Shown piece after piece: positions 6,029-14,875 of a stretch of DNA of 17,082 bases; within the stretch, counting starts at the first letter, position 1, and each line of letters opens with the position of its first letter. Source of the DNA: an uncultured Rikenellaceae bacterium (lineage in GTDB: Bacteria; Bacteroidota; Bacteroidia; Bacteroidales; Rikenellaceae); the NCBI GenBank assembly GCA_949284665.1, contig CASDWR010000166.1, positions 1 to 17,082 on the forward strand, written 5' to 3'. Under the pieces are notes generated by a model. The model made no database searches and had not been told where the DNA came from. It worked only from the letters and a program-made list of their open reading frames with translations. A program made the translations under genes and the position numbers.

Positions 6029-6377
6029 GGAAAAACCACCTCTTGCAATTCTCTGTATCGAACGATGGCCGTCACATCTTTGCAATCCAGCCGTCGTACG
6101 GAATCACAATCCCCGATTGATGCAAGACAACATCGTTTCCGACAACTCCAACCATGCTTTCATCCCACCGAATCCAACATATTGAAAACATGAGAGCCGG
6201 TTGATGTCTCTCCTTTACGATCATCGGGAGCAGGTGTCCGAAATTCAGACATCAGCTCCCGACCGACATGTGTATGATGGTAATACGGAATTCGACCCGT
6301 CGTTCCACTGGATACGCCCTCTCTTGGACGCCGCGGGCGAAACACAAGTTCTCAAACGGACCTTCACCCAATAGGGG
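6029..6377. other. Gap between the GH89 gene and nrnA; coding-like fragments and a hairpin
   Basis: No gene is certain. On the plus strand several short frames read like protein but are broken: a frame ending in a stop at about 6118-6120, another ending at about 6185, and an ATG-started frame of 56 codons (6204-6374, beginning MSLLYDHREQ and ending VLKRTFTQ). Within the last one lies a strong inverted repeat (6224-6262). No U-tract flanks it on either strand. The minus-strand glycan operon must end in this gap, but no classical terminator is visible. Confidence 0.45.
6224..6262. repeat. Strong imperfect hairpin downstream of the GH89 gene
   Basis: TCGGGAGC (6224-6231) pairs perfectly with GCTCCCGA (6255-6262). 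After one mismatch the pairing continues with a G-C, a G-U and TGTC/GACA, leaving a 9-nt loop. On the minus strand it lies about 115 bp after the GH89 stop and might mark or protect the 3' end of that transcript. Confidence 0.6.
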
Positions 6378-8921
6378 TTACTGATCCGTCAGTTCTACGG
6401 ACATATAGTTTTTCAATCCCTTGTGACCTCGCACAGTAATCTGTACGGTAACCTCCTGCGGCAGGGTATCGTGCACCCGCTTGTCCACGATCGGGATCTC
6501 AATCGTTTCACCCGCTGAAATTTTTCGATTCACGGGATAGGTGGAAAGAGTCTCGCGGTGGCCGCCGAAAACGACATTCACGATTTCAGCCGTTTCAGTA
6601 CCATGAGTGCAGCGGAAACGGATGGCCGTGGCACGACGATAATCTTCGTTACGCACGGAAAAAGTGAGCCTGGTGGATTTTTCGTAAAGATATTCGAAAG
6701 GAGAGATAAATGCAAACGCCTCAACGGGACGGTATTCATTGGCATCCGGTATGAAGCCGGCCTGTCGAACCAATTCACGGGCCGCTGCAAGCGGATCGGC
6801 AAAGGGCTCAACAAAAGAGAATCCACGGGAAACATGATACCCCTCGTCGTAATTACGGAAATCGAAACTCTCCTCGTGGCGCTTCGAGATAAAATAATGT
6901 TTCCAGCGAGGGATGTAATAATCGCGAATCAGCCCCGACCAAACGCGAGCCGAATAGTCGCTCAGGCTCGGACCGCCCCAGACAGTCACCAGCCGCCTGG
7001 CCTCCTCCGTAAAACGTTCACGTTCCTGAGGAGTGCAAGCTGCCTGCCCGGCCAATTCAGTCCAGCGCTCCATGCGCAGTATGGGATGCGACTCGAGCAA
7101 TCGGTCGACCGCCGTAAGCAACTCGATAAACTCGGTTTCCAGCACCGCCGTCTCTTCGCTGCGGTCGGTAACATAAGCCCAATTGATCCGATCGAGTAAC
7201 GCATCTGCCTTGGCCGCAAGATAGAGTGCCGCGTAATAAACAGCATCCACGCGGTAAAGGTCGCTGTCATCGAGATCACAAGCAAGGAAAAGTTCGATTG
7301 CCCGATAATAACTGTCGTTGATACCCAACGTCGGAACTCGTCCGGCTACAGGACGTTGTTGCCACAGGAAACGGGCATTGTTGGTAAAACTGCCATAAGC
7401 ACTTCGGGTGATCTCCCTCCAAAAATCACTCATCGCTTCGGGACAAGCGCCATAACGTGCCCGGGAATAATTCTCGAGACATGTCTGAAGATCTACCGGT
7501 TTTTCTCTCCATCCGGCTCCGGCAATCAGGTCGTATACCACTTCGTTCTGTTCGACACCTTCGGGCGAGGTACCATACCCCACAAGCGCTCCGCGCTCAG
7601 GATCGGCAAGAGCTTCAAGATGGCCGTTGGCATAACTTTCAAGCACCCCGGTCAGAGCGCTCCGGCCACCGAAATTGGGGGTAGTCGAATAGATCCATTG
7701 TTTGCCGAAAAGGCCGGGGACATATTCCCAGGTTTTGTCGCTTTGCCATATAAACCGGTTGAAATCCACGGCCAGATCGATAATAATCATCTTATCGTCA
7801 GGAACACCGCTCAACAAAGCTTCGATACTTTGAGGGTCCCACACGGCACGCTGATGGCCAAAAATCCATCCCTGCATCACCCAGACAGCATCGGGATTGG
7901 CATTGCGCAACGAATTGTATATTACCGAAGAGTAGTTGCTCAACAAGTCGTAACGTTCCCGACTGCCTTGTTCTCCGAACGGAATATCCATTTCATTGAA
8001 ACTGTCGATCAGGTAGTAGGTACCCTTACCGAATTCTCTTTCCCATGCCTCGATATAGCGTTTCTGGATCTCGATAAAAAGATCGTCGAGCGGCGAGAGC
8101 ATATAACTGTTGAAACCGTTCCAACGGGTGGTGGTAAGTGTGATGTCCGGATAATGATTTTTCATGGCGGGAGGGACGAATCCTGCAAAACCTTGCAGGA
8201 CGGGTTTCATCCCCAAAGCCGTCATACGTTCCAGGATCTTGTGTTGAAGATCGATTTGCGAGCGATGCCACTCTTCGGAAGGGGCTCCGTCCAAACCGCT
8301 CATGTTACCCATACGCATCCAGGGCATATGTCCGGGACCGGTAAAATAGGCATTGACCTCCTCTTCCGACAGTCCCATTTCTCGCCACACTCGAGCAAAG
8401 ACAGCCTCTCCCGCCACAGGAGCAAGCGGCATGTCAAACCCATAAAGTGCCATACGGTCTATTTCTTTTTCCCATTCATCCCAACCCCAATAGGGAGTGG
8501 TATAGCCATAGGCGCAAACATTGTAATAAAGGTGATGGCGGAAAGGCGATACGACCCGATGACGGGGTGAATCGGGAAGTCGTTCCGGCCATTCGAAACG
8601 ATTACCGCTCCATGAGGCGATCCCGTAGCCATTGGAAGTAAGATAGTCGTAGAACCCGCGACAGATGGCAACGGGATTACTCCCCGTCACACGGAGAATA
8701 CCATTCCGTACTTGATATTCGTACCCGTCGCGGCCATCACGAGCCAAACGGGGCGAACAATCGAAACGTACGTTCGACGGGAAGGAACCGAACGTGCGGA
8801 CAATCACTTCTTGCGCTGCAAGAACGGCCGGGTCATCGGGACCGCCGGATGCAGCCATGACAAAAGATGTCGGAGACACTGCGCCCAGCAGTGCGATGCA
8901 GAACAAAAGGAGTCTTTTCAT
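6378..8921 (-). CDS. GH89 alpha-N-acetylglucosaminidase, exported
   Basis: GH89 enzymes (human NAGLU, Clostridium perfringens AgnC) release terminal alpha-linked GlcNAc from heparan sulfate or from gastric-type mucin GlcNAc-alpha-1,4-Gal caps. The 847-residue protein starts with a signal peptide (MKRLLLFCIALLGAV, probable cleavage near residue 23). The N-terminal alpha/beta domain is followed by a TIM barrel with family signatures YYNVCAYGYTTPYWGWDEW (132-150), GNMSGLDGAPSEEWH (205-219), DSFNEM (306-311) and SPEGVEQNE (452-460). By alignment with human NAGLU the catalytic pair is Glu310 (in FNE) and Glu454 (in SPEG). The helical C-terminal domain continues to about 730, and an extra beta-rich stretch of about 100 residues closes the protein. 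It is the last gene of the minus-strand series, 200 bp after the GH63-like gene. Confidence 0.95.
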   Translation of the reverse strand: MKRLLLFCIALLGAVSPTSFVMAASGGPDDPAVLAAQEVIVRTFGSFPSNVRFDCSPRLARDGRDGYEYQVRNGILRVTGSNPVAICRGFYDYLTSNGYGIASWSGNRFEWPERLPDSPRHRVVSPFRHHLYYNVCAYGYTTPYWGWDEWEKEIDRMALYGFDMPLAPVAGEAVFARVWREMGLSEEEVNAYFTGPGHMPWMRMGNMSGLDGAPSEEWHRSQIDLQHKILERMTALGMKPVLQGFAGFVPPAMKNHYPDITLTTTRWNGFNSYMLSPLDDLFIEIQKRYIEAWEREFGKGTYYLIDSFNEMDIPFGEQGSRERYDLLSNYSSVIYNSLRNANPDAVWVMQGWIFGHQRAVWDPQSIEALLSGVPDDKMIIIDLAVDFNRFIWQSDKTWEYVPGLFGKQWIYSTTPNFGGRSALTGVLESYANGHLEALADPERGALVGYGTSPEGVEQNEVVYDLIAGAGWREKPVDLQTCLENYSRARYGACPEAMSDFWREITRSAYGSFTNNARFLWQQRPVAGRVPTLGINDSYYRAIELFLACDLDDSDLYRVDAVYYAALYLAAKADALLDRINWAYVTDRSEETAVLETEFIELLTAVDRLLESHPILRMERWTELAGQAACTPQERERFTEEARRLVTVWGGPSLSDYSARVWSGLIRDYYIPRWKHYFISKRHEESFDFRNYDEGYHVSRGFSFVEPFADPLAAARELVRQAGFIPDANEYRPVEAFAFISPFEYLYEKSTRLTFSVRNEDYRRATAIRFRCTHGTETAEIVNVVFGGHRETLSTYPVNRKISAGETIEIPIVDKRVHDTLPQEVTVQITVRGHKGLKNYMSVELTDQ

Positions 8922-9121
8922 TTTACTTTTCTTTATTTCGATATATACTATAGTCGTTGCAGGTTCGACGGAATCGGGTGCAATCCGACTTTCGAAGGAT
9001 ATAACCCATACGATCGGCTATCTGCGCCATTATTTCGGCCATCCGACCGGACTGAACCTGCATAGAAGTCCGAAGGCCGGGCAGGGTCTGCAATTTCCGA
9101 AAAGGATCTTCACCGGCTTCC
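8922..9121 (-). other. 200-bp intercistronic gap with an open frame and inverted repeat
   Basis: No promoter with a TAnnTTTG box is visible on the minus strand, so the GH89 gene is probably read through from upstream. A minus-strand frame starting with an ATG at about 9063 and ending at 8923-8925 encodes 46 residues (MQVQSGRMAEIMAQIADRMG to end). A 9-bp inverted repeat (TGCAGGTTC 8958-8966, GAACCTGCA 9054-9062) flanks almost exactly that frame. A structured spacer is as likely as a gene. Confidence 0.4.
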
Positions 9122-11866
9122 TTATTTTCGCCGTATTTCCAGTGTCCCTCCCCGTGCAGTAGCCGGTACGGATACATAAAGCAAACCGTCGTAGGGCGAA
9201 ACCGTTTCAACCGGTCGCCCGTTGAAACGAGCTTCATAATCATATCCGGGATTCATACAGAGCAACAGGGCGACCGTCCGTTCACGAACCGACTTATCAA
9301 ACCGGAGCACCGCGGAATAGGCCGAACAGTCATCGGAAAATTCCGAGTCGGAAAGCGAAACATCGAAACCTGTAGCTACATGACCGATACAAAAATAACT
9401 CATGAACCAGTTAATCATCGGTGACGAAAGCCCCGAAAAGTTATGCCACCCGCCTCCTCGACCGGAAGACACAATGAAATGCTCGCAACTGTTATAACTC
9501 TCGGCACACTCCCGATTCCATATCCGAAGCGCCGTAAAAGCGACACGATGGGCGAAATCGATCCGGTTATTGTCGAGCAGTGACTTCCAGATGATGAACT
9601 GGTGCGGCATCCAGACTCCGCCGTTCCAATATCCCGTCGGATCATAATACGATGCAGACTGGTCGACGGTCGAAATACCTGTCGGACACCACATGCGTTC
9701 TTCATCGAAAAGGTTTTTCAACAGTCGTTCCGTCTGTTCGGGAGTACAGATGCCAGCCACCAAAGGGGCGACACCGTCCAACCCTTTATTGAAATTCGAA
9801 CCGTCGGCATGCCGGAAAATACCGGTAGGGTTACCCGACTCATCGTGCATCACGTAACCGAAATATCCCGACTCGGGATCCCATGCGTTATGTTGTACAG
9901 CTTCCGTGAAACGGCGGATATCCTCGTCATAATGCCGCTCATCGGCACGAAGCCCCAGTCGGCGGGCAACTGTGCGGAGAATCTTCGCGGCCCGGATATA
10001 ATACGCCGTAGAGACCATCGGGGCAACCGAACTGTAAAGATCGGTATGAGAACGCAGGTAGTGCTGTGGAGGATAATCGTCCCAACCGCCCGAACTGTAA
10101 AAATAGTCCCACGTACGAAGCAGGTTCGAAGGCATGCGTGTTGTGGAGGTCGTATCATGTCCCGCCATAAAGTCGTAATAACGTTTCAATCGCGGATAGA
10201 GGTAAGCCGCCACATCGATGGACTGAAGCCGGTTGTTCAGGTCGGCAAATGCAAAAAACTGAATCGGGAGCGGGGTGCCGTGGTGTATGAAGGCAGACTG
10301 CGAGGTCTCATCCGTGGTATAGGCACGGATCGTCTCGAAGGCTTTGACAGGATCAAGTTCCGTCAATGCCCACGAGATAAAACCCGAATCCCAGGTATAG
10401 AGGCTGTTCCAGTTCTTGCCGGGGGTAAAATGACGGATAAAACTGTTTTGCGTATAAACCGGATAAACGATGTTGGTAAACAATGTCGCTTCGAGCAACT
10501 GTTCACCCAAAGCGAATTCGGCCGCCTCGGGGAGAAGAGCCGGAAGCGGCGTGTGACGTGCGGCGACTTGTGCTGCAAGTTTTTCCCCCTCGGTTTGAAA
10601 CCCGGTCAGGGCATTTCCCACCTCTTGTCGCGTTCCGGTAGCGAGCAACGCATAAAGTGTAGTCCGCGAACGGGGTTCGAGTACCACGGGACGCATGAAG
10701 GCCGAAGTGTAGTATCCCTGTCTGTCGCCCGTAAAATAGCGGGGCGGATGGCGATGTACCGTACGACGCATAAACACATCGAGATCGCTGTTCTCATACT
10801 CCTTGATCTCACAGTCCGGATAGTTCCACGCCATACCGTAGTAGTTATCGGAGGCCTCGTACTTGGCAATGAGACTTTGACCGGACTCTTCGATTCGCGG
10901 ACGATACGACAAGGGACGCTCTACAACCCCCACAGAAGCGATTGCGTGACGTGGGCCGAAAAAAAGCGCATCGATCGTAACAGGTTCGGCCGTATCGGAT
11001 ACCAGGATCAGCGTATCGGTTGTCCGTTGTAACGAACAGTCAAAACGGGCAATCGCATAGTCTCCCTGCCCAACGAATGTCATTTCTTCTTCACAAACTC
11101 CATGAGCCAGTAGGCGGGCTGTCCTTCCTTCCGGAAGCCGATAGCGAATGGCCATAGCAAAATCCGCATTGTCATCCGGCAAGTCGACGACATATTCCAC
11201 CCGGTCACCGATATGGCTTCCGAAATCCTTCAGTATGCTGCCGCTCAACGACAAACGGTCTCGTCCCTCTCCACGCAGCCATCCGTCATAAATCAGGGCG
11301 TAATCGTATCTTTTTACTGCAGGCTCATAACGGACATAGTCGCATCCCGACAGTCGGGAGCACTCCTCGTCACCCGAAGCAGCCACCACGGGACGGTCCT
11401 CGTCGTATGCGAGGTTCGTCGTCAGATGGAGCAACAGATTTTGCATGGCATCGCTTTCATTCACACACTCCATCTCCACCAGTACACGCGACGAATCGAT
11501 CAGATGGTAAGTAGCATCGACATAGACCCGATCTTTCCACTCCAATTGATAGCGATAAGTGATGTCGGTCATCTGCGGATTGCAGCGCCACGGATAATAA
11601 CCCGATTCGAAAAGGACGTCGGGGACAGCGAACGAACGGCGATAATAACCCGGGATAACGGTGAAATCCACCCGTACTCCGCTTGTCAGATCGGCAATGT
11701 GCGAAATACCGGCATAGCGTTTCGAATAGGGCCCCCAAAGAGAGAGCGACGTGATATCATGGGAGCCGTTAAACAATTCAGGAGAGACGGCCTCCTGTGC
11801 ACGGCCCACCCCGCCGAGGACAAACAGTGTCATCAAGACACAGAACGGGAAATGTAGTCGAGGCAT
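9122..11866 (-). CDS. GH63/MGH1-like (alpha/alpha)6-barrel glycosidase, exported
   Basis: The 914-residue product has a signal peptide (hydrophobic core FCVLMTLFVLGGV, cleavage probably after Ala23). About 25-440 is a long beta-rich region, and about 450-830 an (alpha/alpha)6 toroid of the clan GH-G type. The toroid shows YTWDSGFISWAL (490-501), SGGWDDYPPQ (592-601), GYWNGGVWMPHQ (745-756) and NSCEHF (792-797). By comparison with E. coli YgjK (GH63), Asp597 or Asp596 in WDDYP is the likely acid and Glu795 the likely base. Clan members invert alpha-glucosidic or related alpha-bonds. I cannot assign a CAZy family or substrate. A short beta domain closes the protein (about 840-914). The ATG follows the GH28 stop by one nucleotide (TGACATG), so translation is probably coupled. 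Confidence 0.8.
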   Translation of the reverse strand: MPRLHFPFCVLMTLFVLGGVGRAQEAVSPELFNGSHDITSLSLWGPYSKRYAGISHIADLTSGVRVDFTVIPGYYRRSFAVPDVLFESGYYPWRCNPQMTDITYRYQLEWKDRVYVDATYHLIDSSRVLVEMECVNESDAMQNLLLHLTTNLAYDEDRPVVAASGDEECSRLSGCDYVRYEPAVKRYDYALIYDGWLRGEGRDRLSLSGSILKDFGSHIGDRVEYVVDLPDDNADFAMAIRYRLPEGRTARLLAHGVCEEEMTFVGQGDYAIARFDCSLQRTTDTLILVSDTAEPVTIDALFFGPRHAIASVGVVERPLSYRPRIEESGQSLIAKYEASDNYYGMAWNYPDCEIKEYENSDLDVFMRRTVHRHPPRYFTGDRQGYYTSAFMRPVVLEPRSRTTLYALLATGTRQEVGNALTGFQTEGEKLAAQVAARHTPLPALLPEAAEFALGEQLLEATLFTNIVYPVYTQNSFIRHFTPGKNWNSLYTWDSGFISWALTELDPVKAFETIRAYTTDETSQSAFIHHGTPLPIQFFAFADLNNRLQSIDVAAYLYPRLKRYYDFMAGHDTTSTTRMPSNLLRTWDYFYSSGGWDDYPPQHYLRSHTDLYSSVAPMVSTAYYIRAAKILRTVARRLGLRADERHYDEDIRRFTEAVQHNAWDPESGYFGYVMHDESGNPTGIFRHADGSNFNKGLDGVAPLVAGICTPEQTERLLKNLFDEERMWCPTGISTVDQSASYYDPTGYWNGGVWMPHQFIIWKSLLDNNRIDFAHRVAFTALRIWNRECAESYNSCEHFIVSSGRGGGWHNFSGLSSPMINWFMSYFCIGHVATGFDVSLSDSEFSDDCSAYSAVLRFDKSVRERTVALLLCMNPGYDYEARFNGRPVETVSPYDGLLYVSVPATARGGTLEIRRK

Positions 11867-11867
11867 G

Positions 11868-13274
11868 TCAGTCCGTTTTCAATTTGAGATGGGTATTATC
11901 GGTATCGGACGGAGCAACGGGCAGTAATTCACCATTGATGCGGACATTGTTGAAAATGACGTTTTCCGTATTTTTCAGCATATAGGGAATGGGAGCCTCT
12001 TTCAATTCCACATTTTCAAGACGAATGTCGCGCATCGGATACCCCTCGATTCCTACGGCATAAAAGCCGCATTCATCCGAGCGGTTCCCCGTAACATTCC
12101 GAATCAGGAAGTTCTCGAAACGCGTGGGATGAAAACCCCCGCGAGCCCCATGATAGTTAGTCTCAAAGCGGATAAAGGCTGTCTTCACATAGTCACAGAC
12201 GATATCGCTTACCCAAACATTGCGGATAAAACCACCCCGATCGAGATTCGATTTGAAATAGATCCCGCTGTAGCAACGATCGATCGTCACATCGTACATG
12301 TAGACGTCTTCCACTCCAGCAGCCATTTCGCTGCCGATGCACAGGCCGTTGCAACGTGAATAGAAACGACAGTCACGGATAACGATACCGGCCGTTTTCT
12401 GACCGATACGCCAGGCATCCTGGTCGCGTCCGGCCTTGATGGCGATAGCATCATCGCCACAACGGAAGGAACACCCTTCGATCAGCACATTGGTGGTATA
12501 TTCAGGATCGCAACCATCGTTATTCAAATTGTAACTGTCGATTGTCACATCCCGTACGGTGACATTGTCGCAGAAAACGGGATGAATCACCCAATAAGGG
12601 CTGTCGAGCAGGGTGACACCCTCGATCAGGACATTCTTGCAACCGAACGGCTGAACCATACTGGGCGGCATGATCGATTGTTCACCGAAACAACGCTTGT
12701 AAACAGGAACCTGATCGATTCCCATCTGCCGCAGTGTGCTCTGCATCTCGGAACGTTGTGGACGGAACCGGGCAAATCCATTCTTGGCCCGTCCGTTAAG
12801 GGTCCCTTTACCAGTCAGTGCAATATTATTGCAATGGTATGCATAAACGAGCGGGGAATAGTTGAAAAGTTCCGTTCCCTCCCAAACGGTCAGTACGGGA
12901 GGCAGGTAATCTTTCGGATCGGGACTGAAAAGGATTACCGCACCTTCGGCCAAATGGAGATTCACATTGCTCTTCAACACGATCGGCCCATTGCAAGCAT
13001 AGGTGCCGGCAGGGACCAGGACCCGACCACCTCCGTCATCGCTGCATCGCGTGATGGCGTTGTTGATAGCTTCGCGCGAATCGACCGTACTGTCAGCCAT
13101 CGCTCCGAATGCCGTGATGTCGTAATCCGCATCCCGGAATTCGGGTACCTTGATATTCGCGAGTACCCTGCGTACTCCTTCTGGCAGATCGTCGGTCTCG
13201 CCCTGTGGTCCGGCACATGCACCGAGTCCCAAAAGAACCGACAACAAAGCAACGATTGGTCTTCTCTTTTTCAT
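11868..13274 (-). CDS. GH28-family glycosidase lipoprotein
   Basis: GH28 enzymes hydrolyse galacturonan or related uronate linkages through a right-handed beta-helix. The ATG at 13274 is chosen because it gives a lipoprotein signal (MKKRRPIVALLSVLLGLGAC, acylated Cys20); an upstream in-frame start adds 41 residues unlike a signal. Family marks in order: YDITAFGAMADSTVDSREAI (51-70), NNDGCDP (251-257), RCGDDAIAIKAG (271-282), CNGLCIGSEMAAG (308-320) and GIYFKSNLDRGG (337-348). The three catalytic carboxylates are present (Asp253, Asp274, Asp275). The GHG histidine of classic polygalacturonases aligns with Asn309, and the Arg of the RIK motif with Tyr339, while Lys341 is kept. At 468 residues it has normal family length. 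It probably acts at the outer membrane or periplasm. The gene is 55 bp after the esterase gene. Confidence 0.9.
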   Translation of the reverse strand: MKKRRPIVALLSVLLGLGACAGPQGETDDLPEGVRRVLANIKVPEFRDADYDITAFGAMADSTVDSREAINNAITRCSDDGGGRVLVPAGTYACNGPIVLKSNVNLHLAEGAVILFSPDPKDYLPPVLTVWEGTELFNYSPLVYAYHCNNIALTGKGTLNGRAKNGFARFRPQRSEMQSTLRQMGIDQVPVYKRCFGEQSIMPPSMVQPFGCKNVLIEGVTLLDSPYWVIHPVFCDNVTVRDVTIDSYNLNNDGCDPEYTTNVLIEGCSFRCGDDAIAIKAGRDQDAWRIGQKTAGIVIRDCRFYSRCNGLCIGSEMAAGVEDVYMYDVTIDRCYSGIYFKSNLDRGGFIRNVWVSDIVCDYVKTAFIRFETNYHGARGGFHPTRFENFLIRNVTGNRSDECGFYAVGIEGYPMRDIRLENVELKEAPIPYMLKNTENVIFNNVRINGELLPVAPSDTDNTHLKLKTD

Positions 13275-13329
13275 CTCTTCAAAACAGTTTGAATGGTTAA
13301 AATATAATGTTGTGTCTTCGACGAGCCGG

Positions 13330-14775
13330 CTATTCTTCCCAATCGTCTGTACGGAAAGGGAGAACAGGCAATTGCCGCATGTTGTAAAGATTGGCAATAA
13401 AAAAATTGTCGAACAGATAGCGGACAGCTACGATTTCGCCTGCTTCTGGACAATGAATAGCTATTTTCCGCTCTTGAGCCAGAATCCGAGCCTTTGCCGG
13501 ATGAAATACGCGATCGGCACCGGCAGCTTCGAAACCGGTAATGACCCCCGTTGTCGAGAAACCGTCGTTACAATCGGTAAAGGAAAGAGCAACACCGCCA
13601 TCGGGCAGCGGTTCCATCTTTTGAAACCGCGGACTGCCGCTCTGGATACCACGAACCCGGTACGTACGATCAAGAGCCAGCATGGCCAACCGGTCGCCCA
13701 CCTCCTTTTTGCGGGAAGGGTGGATAATACGTTGTTCATAAGGTTTCACTAGATCCGCCGTCGAAACCATCCCGCTGTTGGGAATCATGTCAAGAGAGCG
13801 TTGCTGTGCCTCGCGAAGCAGATACCCATGAAGGTTGTCCGGACGATAGAGGTAGGGAGCAATCTCCACAAAATAGAAAGGCAATTCACCCAGTCCCCAC
13901 AAATTGCGCCAATGGGCGACCATGGCAGTCTGGTAACGGGCATAGTCCTGATAGGCTCCCACGTCAGAACAGCCCTGATACCAAAGAAAGCCTTTGACGG
14001 TATAGTGATGAAGAGGATAGAGCATGCCATTGTACATGACCATGGGTCGGCCATTGCGCAATGACTCATTGGATGCACGAGCCACCACATCACGATAACC
14101 CAGCGAATCAAGCAACTCCCGGGGCATCCAACCCGCTATGTGCGAACCTCCCCAACTGCACGTGATCACACCAACCGGCACATCCAATACCTCGTTGACG
14201 GTGAGGGCAAAAAAATAGGCCACGGCCGAAAAGAGACGGGCATTGGCCGGCAACGATTTCAACCATCGGCCATCTACCTGTTCCTGCGGCTCGAGTGCCG
14301 CATGCCTGCCGACATAGGCGACTCGGACATGTTCGTATTTACCACATCGGAGAATCATGTCGGCGCCTCCTTCTACCGGTTGATTCAAATAGCCGCTCAA
14401 AGGCATGAACATGTTCGACTGGCCGGAACAAAACCACACTTCTCCGATCAAAACATCTTTCAATACGGTCGGTTTATTCCGCCCTTCACGAATAGTAATC
14501 TGCCGGGGTTCCTTGCTTGCCGCAGGTGTGGCTACCCGCACAAGCCAATGTCCATCTGCAGCCGTTTCAGTACGATATTTTGTCCGGTCCCAAGATACGG
14601 TAACCGTAATCGTGCTACCCGGCTCGGCCCAGCCCCAAAGAGCGGCATCGCTTTGCTGTTGCAACACCATATGGTCGCTTATGATATCGGGAAGGCGCAG
14701 TTCTGCCTGTAACGTAAGGAACGGAAAAAGGCAGACCGACAAAACAATCCACAGTTTCTGTTTCTGAGATTTCAT
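13330..14775 (-). CDS. Sialate O-acetylesterase-like (SASA) esterase, exported
   Basis: SASA-domain enzymes remove O-acetyl groups from sialic acids or from other glycan sugars. The ATG at 14775 gives a clean signal peptide (MKSQKQKLWIVLSVCLFPFL, cleavage after Ala24), followed by the usual first strand (ELRLPDIISDHMVLQQ). The active-site serine lies in FCSGQSNM (Ser120), and the probable Asp/His pair in DLVKPYEQRIIHP (Asp341, His352). WYQGCSD (265-271) is the conserved oxyanion/substrate loop. A lectin-like beta-sandwich interrupts the early part, as is usual in Bacteroidota members. The 481-residue length is typical. It stands 100 bp after the fimbrillin-like gene, with a hairpin in between. 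The real substrate may not be sialic acid, since no sialidase is nearby. Confidence 0.9.
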   Translation of the reverse strand: MKSQKQKLWIVLSVCLFPFLTLQAELRLPDIISDHMVLQQQSDAALWGWAEPGSTITVTVSWDRTKYRTETAADGHWLVRVATPAASKEPRQITIREGRNKPTVLKDVLIGEVWFCSGQSNMFMPLSGYLNQPVEGGADMILRCGKYEHVRVAYVGRHAALEPQEQVDGRWLKSLPANARLFSAVAYFFALTVNEVLDVPVGVITCSWGGSHIAGWMPRELLDSLGYRDVVARASNESLRNGRPMVMYNGMLYPLHHYTVKGFLWYQGCSDVGAYQDYARYQTAMVAHWRNLWGLGELPFYFVEIAPYLYRPDNLHGYLLREAQQRSLDMIPNSGMVSTADLVKPYEQRIIHPSRKKEVGDRLAMLALDRTYRVRGIQSGSPRFQKMEPLPDGGVALSFTDCNDGFSTTGVITGFEAAGADRVFHPAKARILAQERKIAIHCPEAGEIVAVRYLFDNFFIANLYNMRQLPVLPFRTDDWEE

Positions 14776-14806
14776 TTTCGAATGGTTTTTGGGGTTCGAC
14801 AGACAT

Positions 14807-14839
14807 GCTCCGAAGCACATCAAAAATATACTCCGGAGC
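14807..14839 (-). promoter_or_regulatory. Intercistronic hairpin before the esterase gene
   Basis: On the minus strand GCTCCGGAG (14839-14831) pairs with CTTCGGAGC (14815-14807) with one G-U pair and a 15-nt loop. It lies between the fimbrillin-like stop and the esterase start. No U-run follows, so it is more likely an mRNA stability or attenuation element than a terminator. Confidence 0.5.
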
Positions 14840-14875
14840 TTGCCCATCAAAAGGTTTCTTCTTTTTTCTGCTGTT

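Noticed and set aside
5584..6120. Plus-strand frame over the start of nrnA with a plausible C-terminus
   Set aside because: Most of it is antisense to the conserved nrnA 5' half, including the DHH motif. Only the part beyond 6029 is non-overlapping, and it is mentioned as a fragment in the gap entry.
6360..6377. Possible terminator directly after the GH89 stop
   Set aside because: Only a 4-bp ACCC/GGGT stem is visible, and no T-run follows on the minus strand.
7356..8570. A 404-codon plus-strand open frame across the GH89 gene
   Set aside because: It is antisense to a gene with clear GH89 motifs and catalytic residues, and its translation shows no recognisable domain. Long antisense frames are common at this GC content.
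9602..11032. A 476-codon plus-strand open frame across the GH63-like gene
   Set aside because: Antisense shadow of a gene with a signal peptide and conserved toroid motifs; no promoter or family signal of its own.
13275..13397. Upstream extension of the GH28 frame (41 extra residues)
   Set aside because: It overlaps the end of the esterase gene and would bury the lipoprotein signal, so the start at 13274 is preferred.
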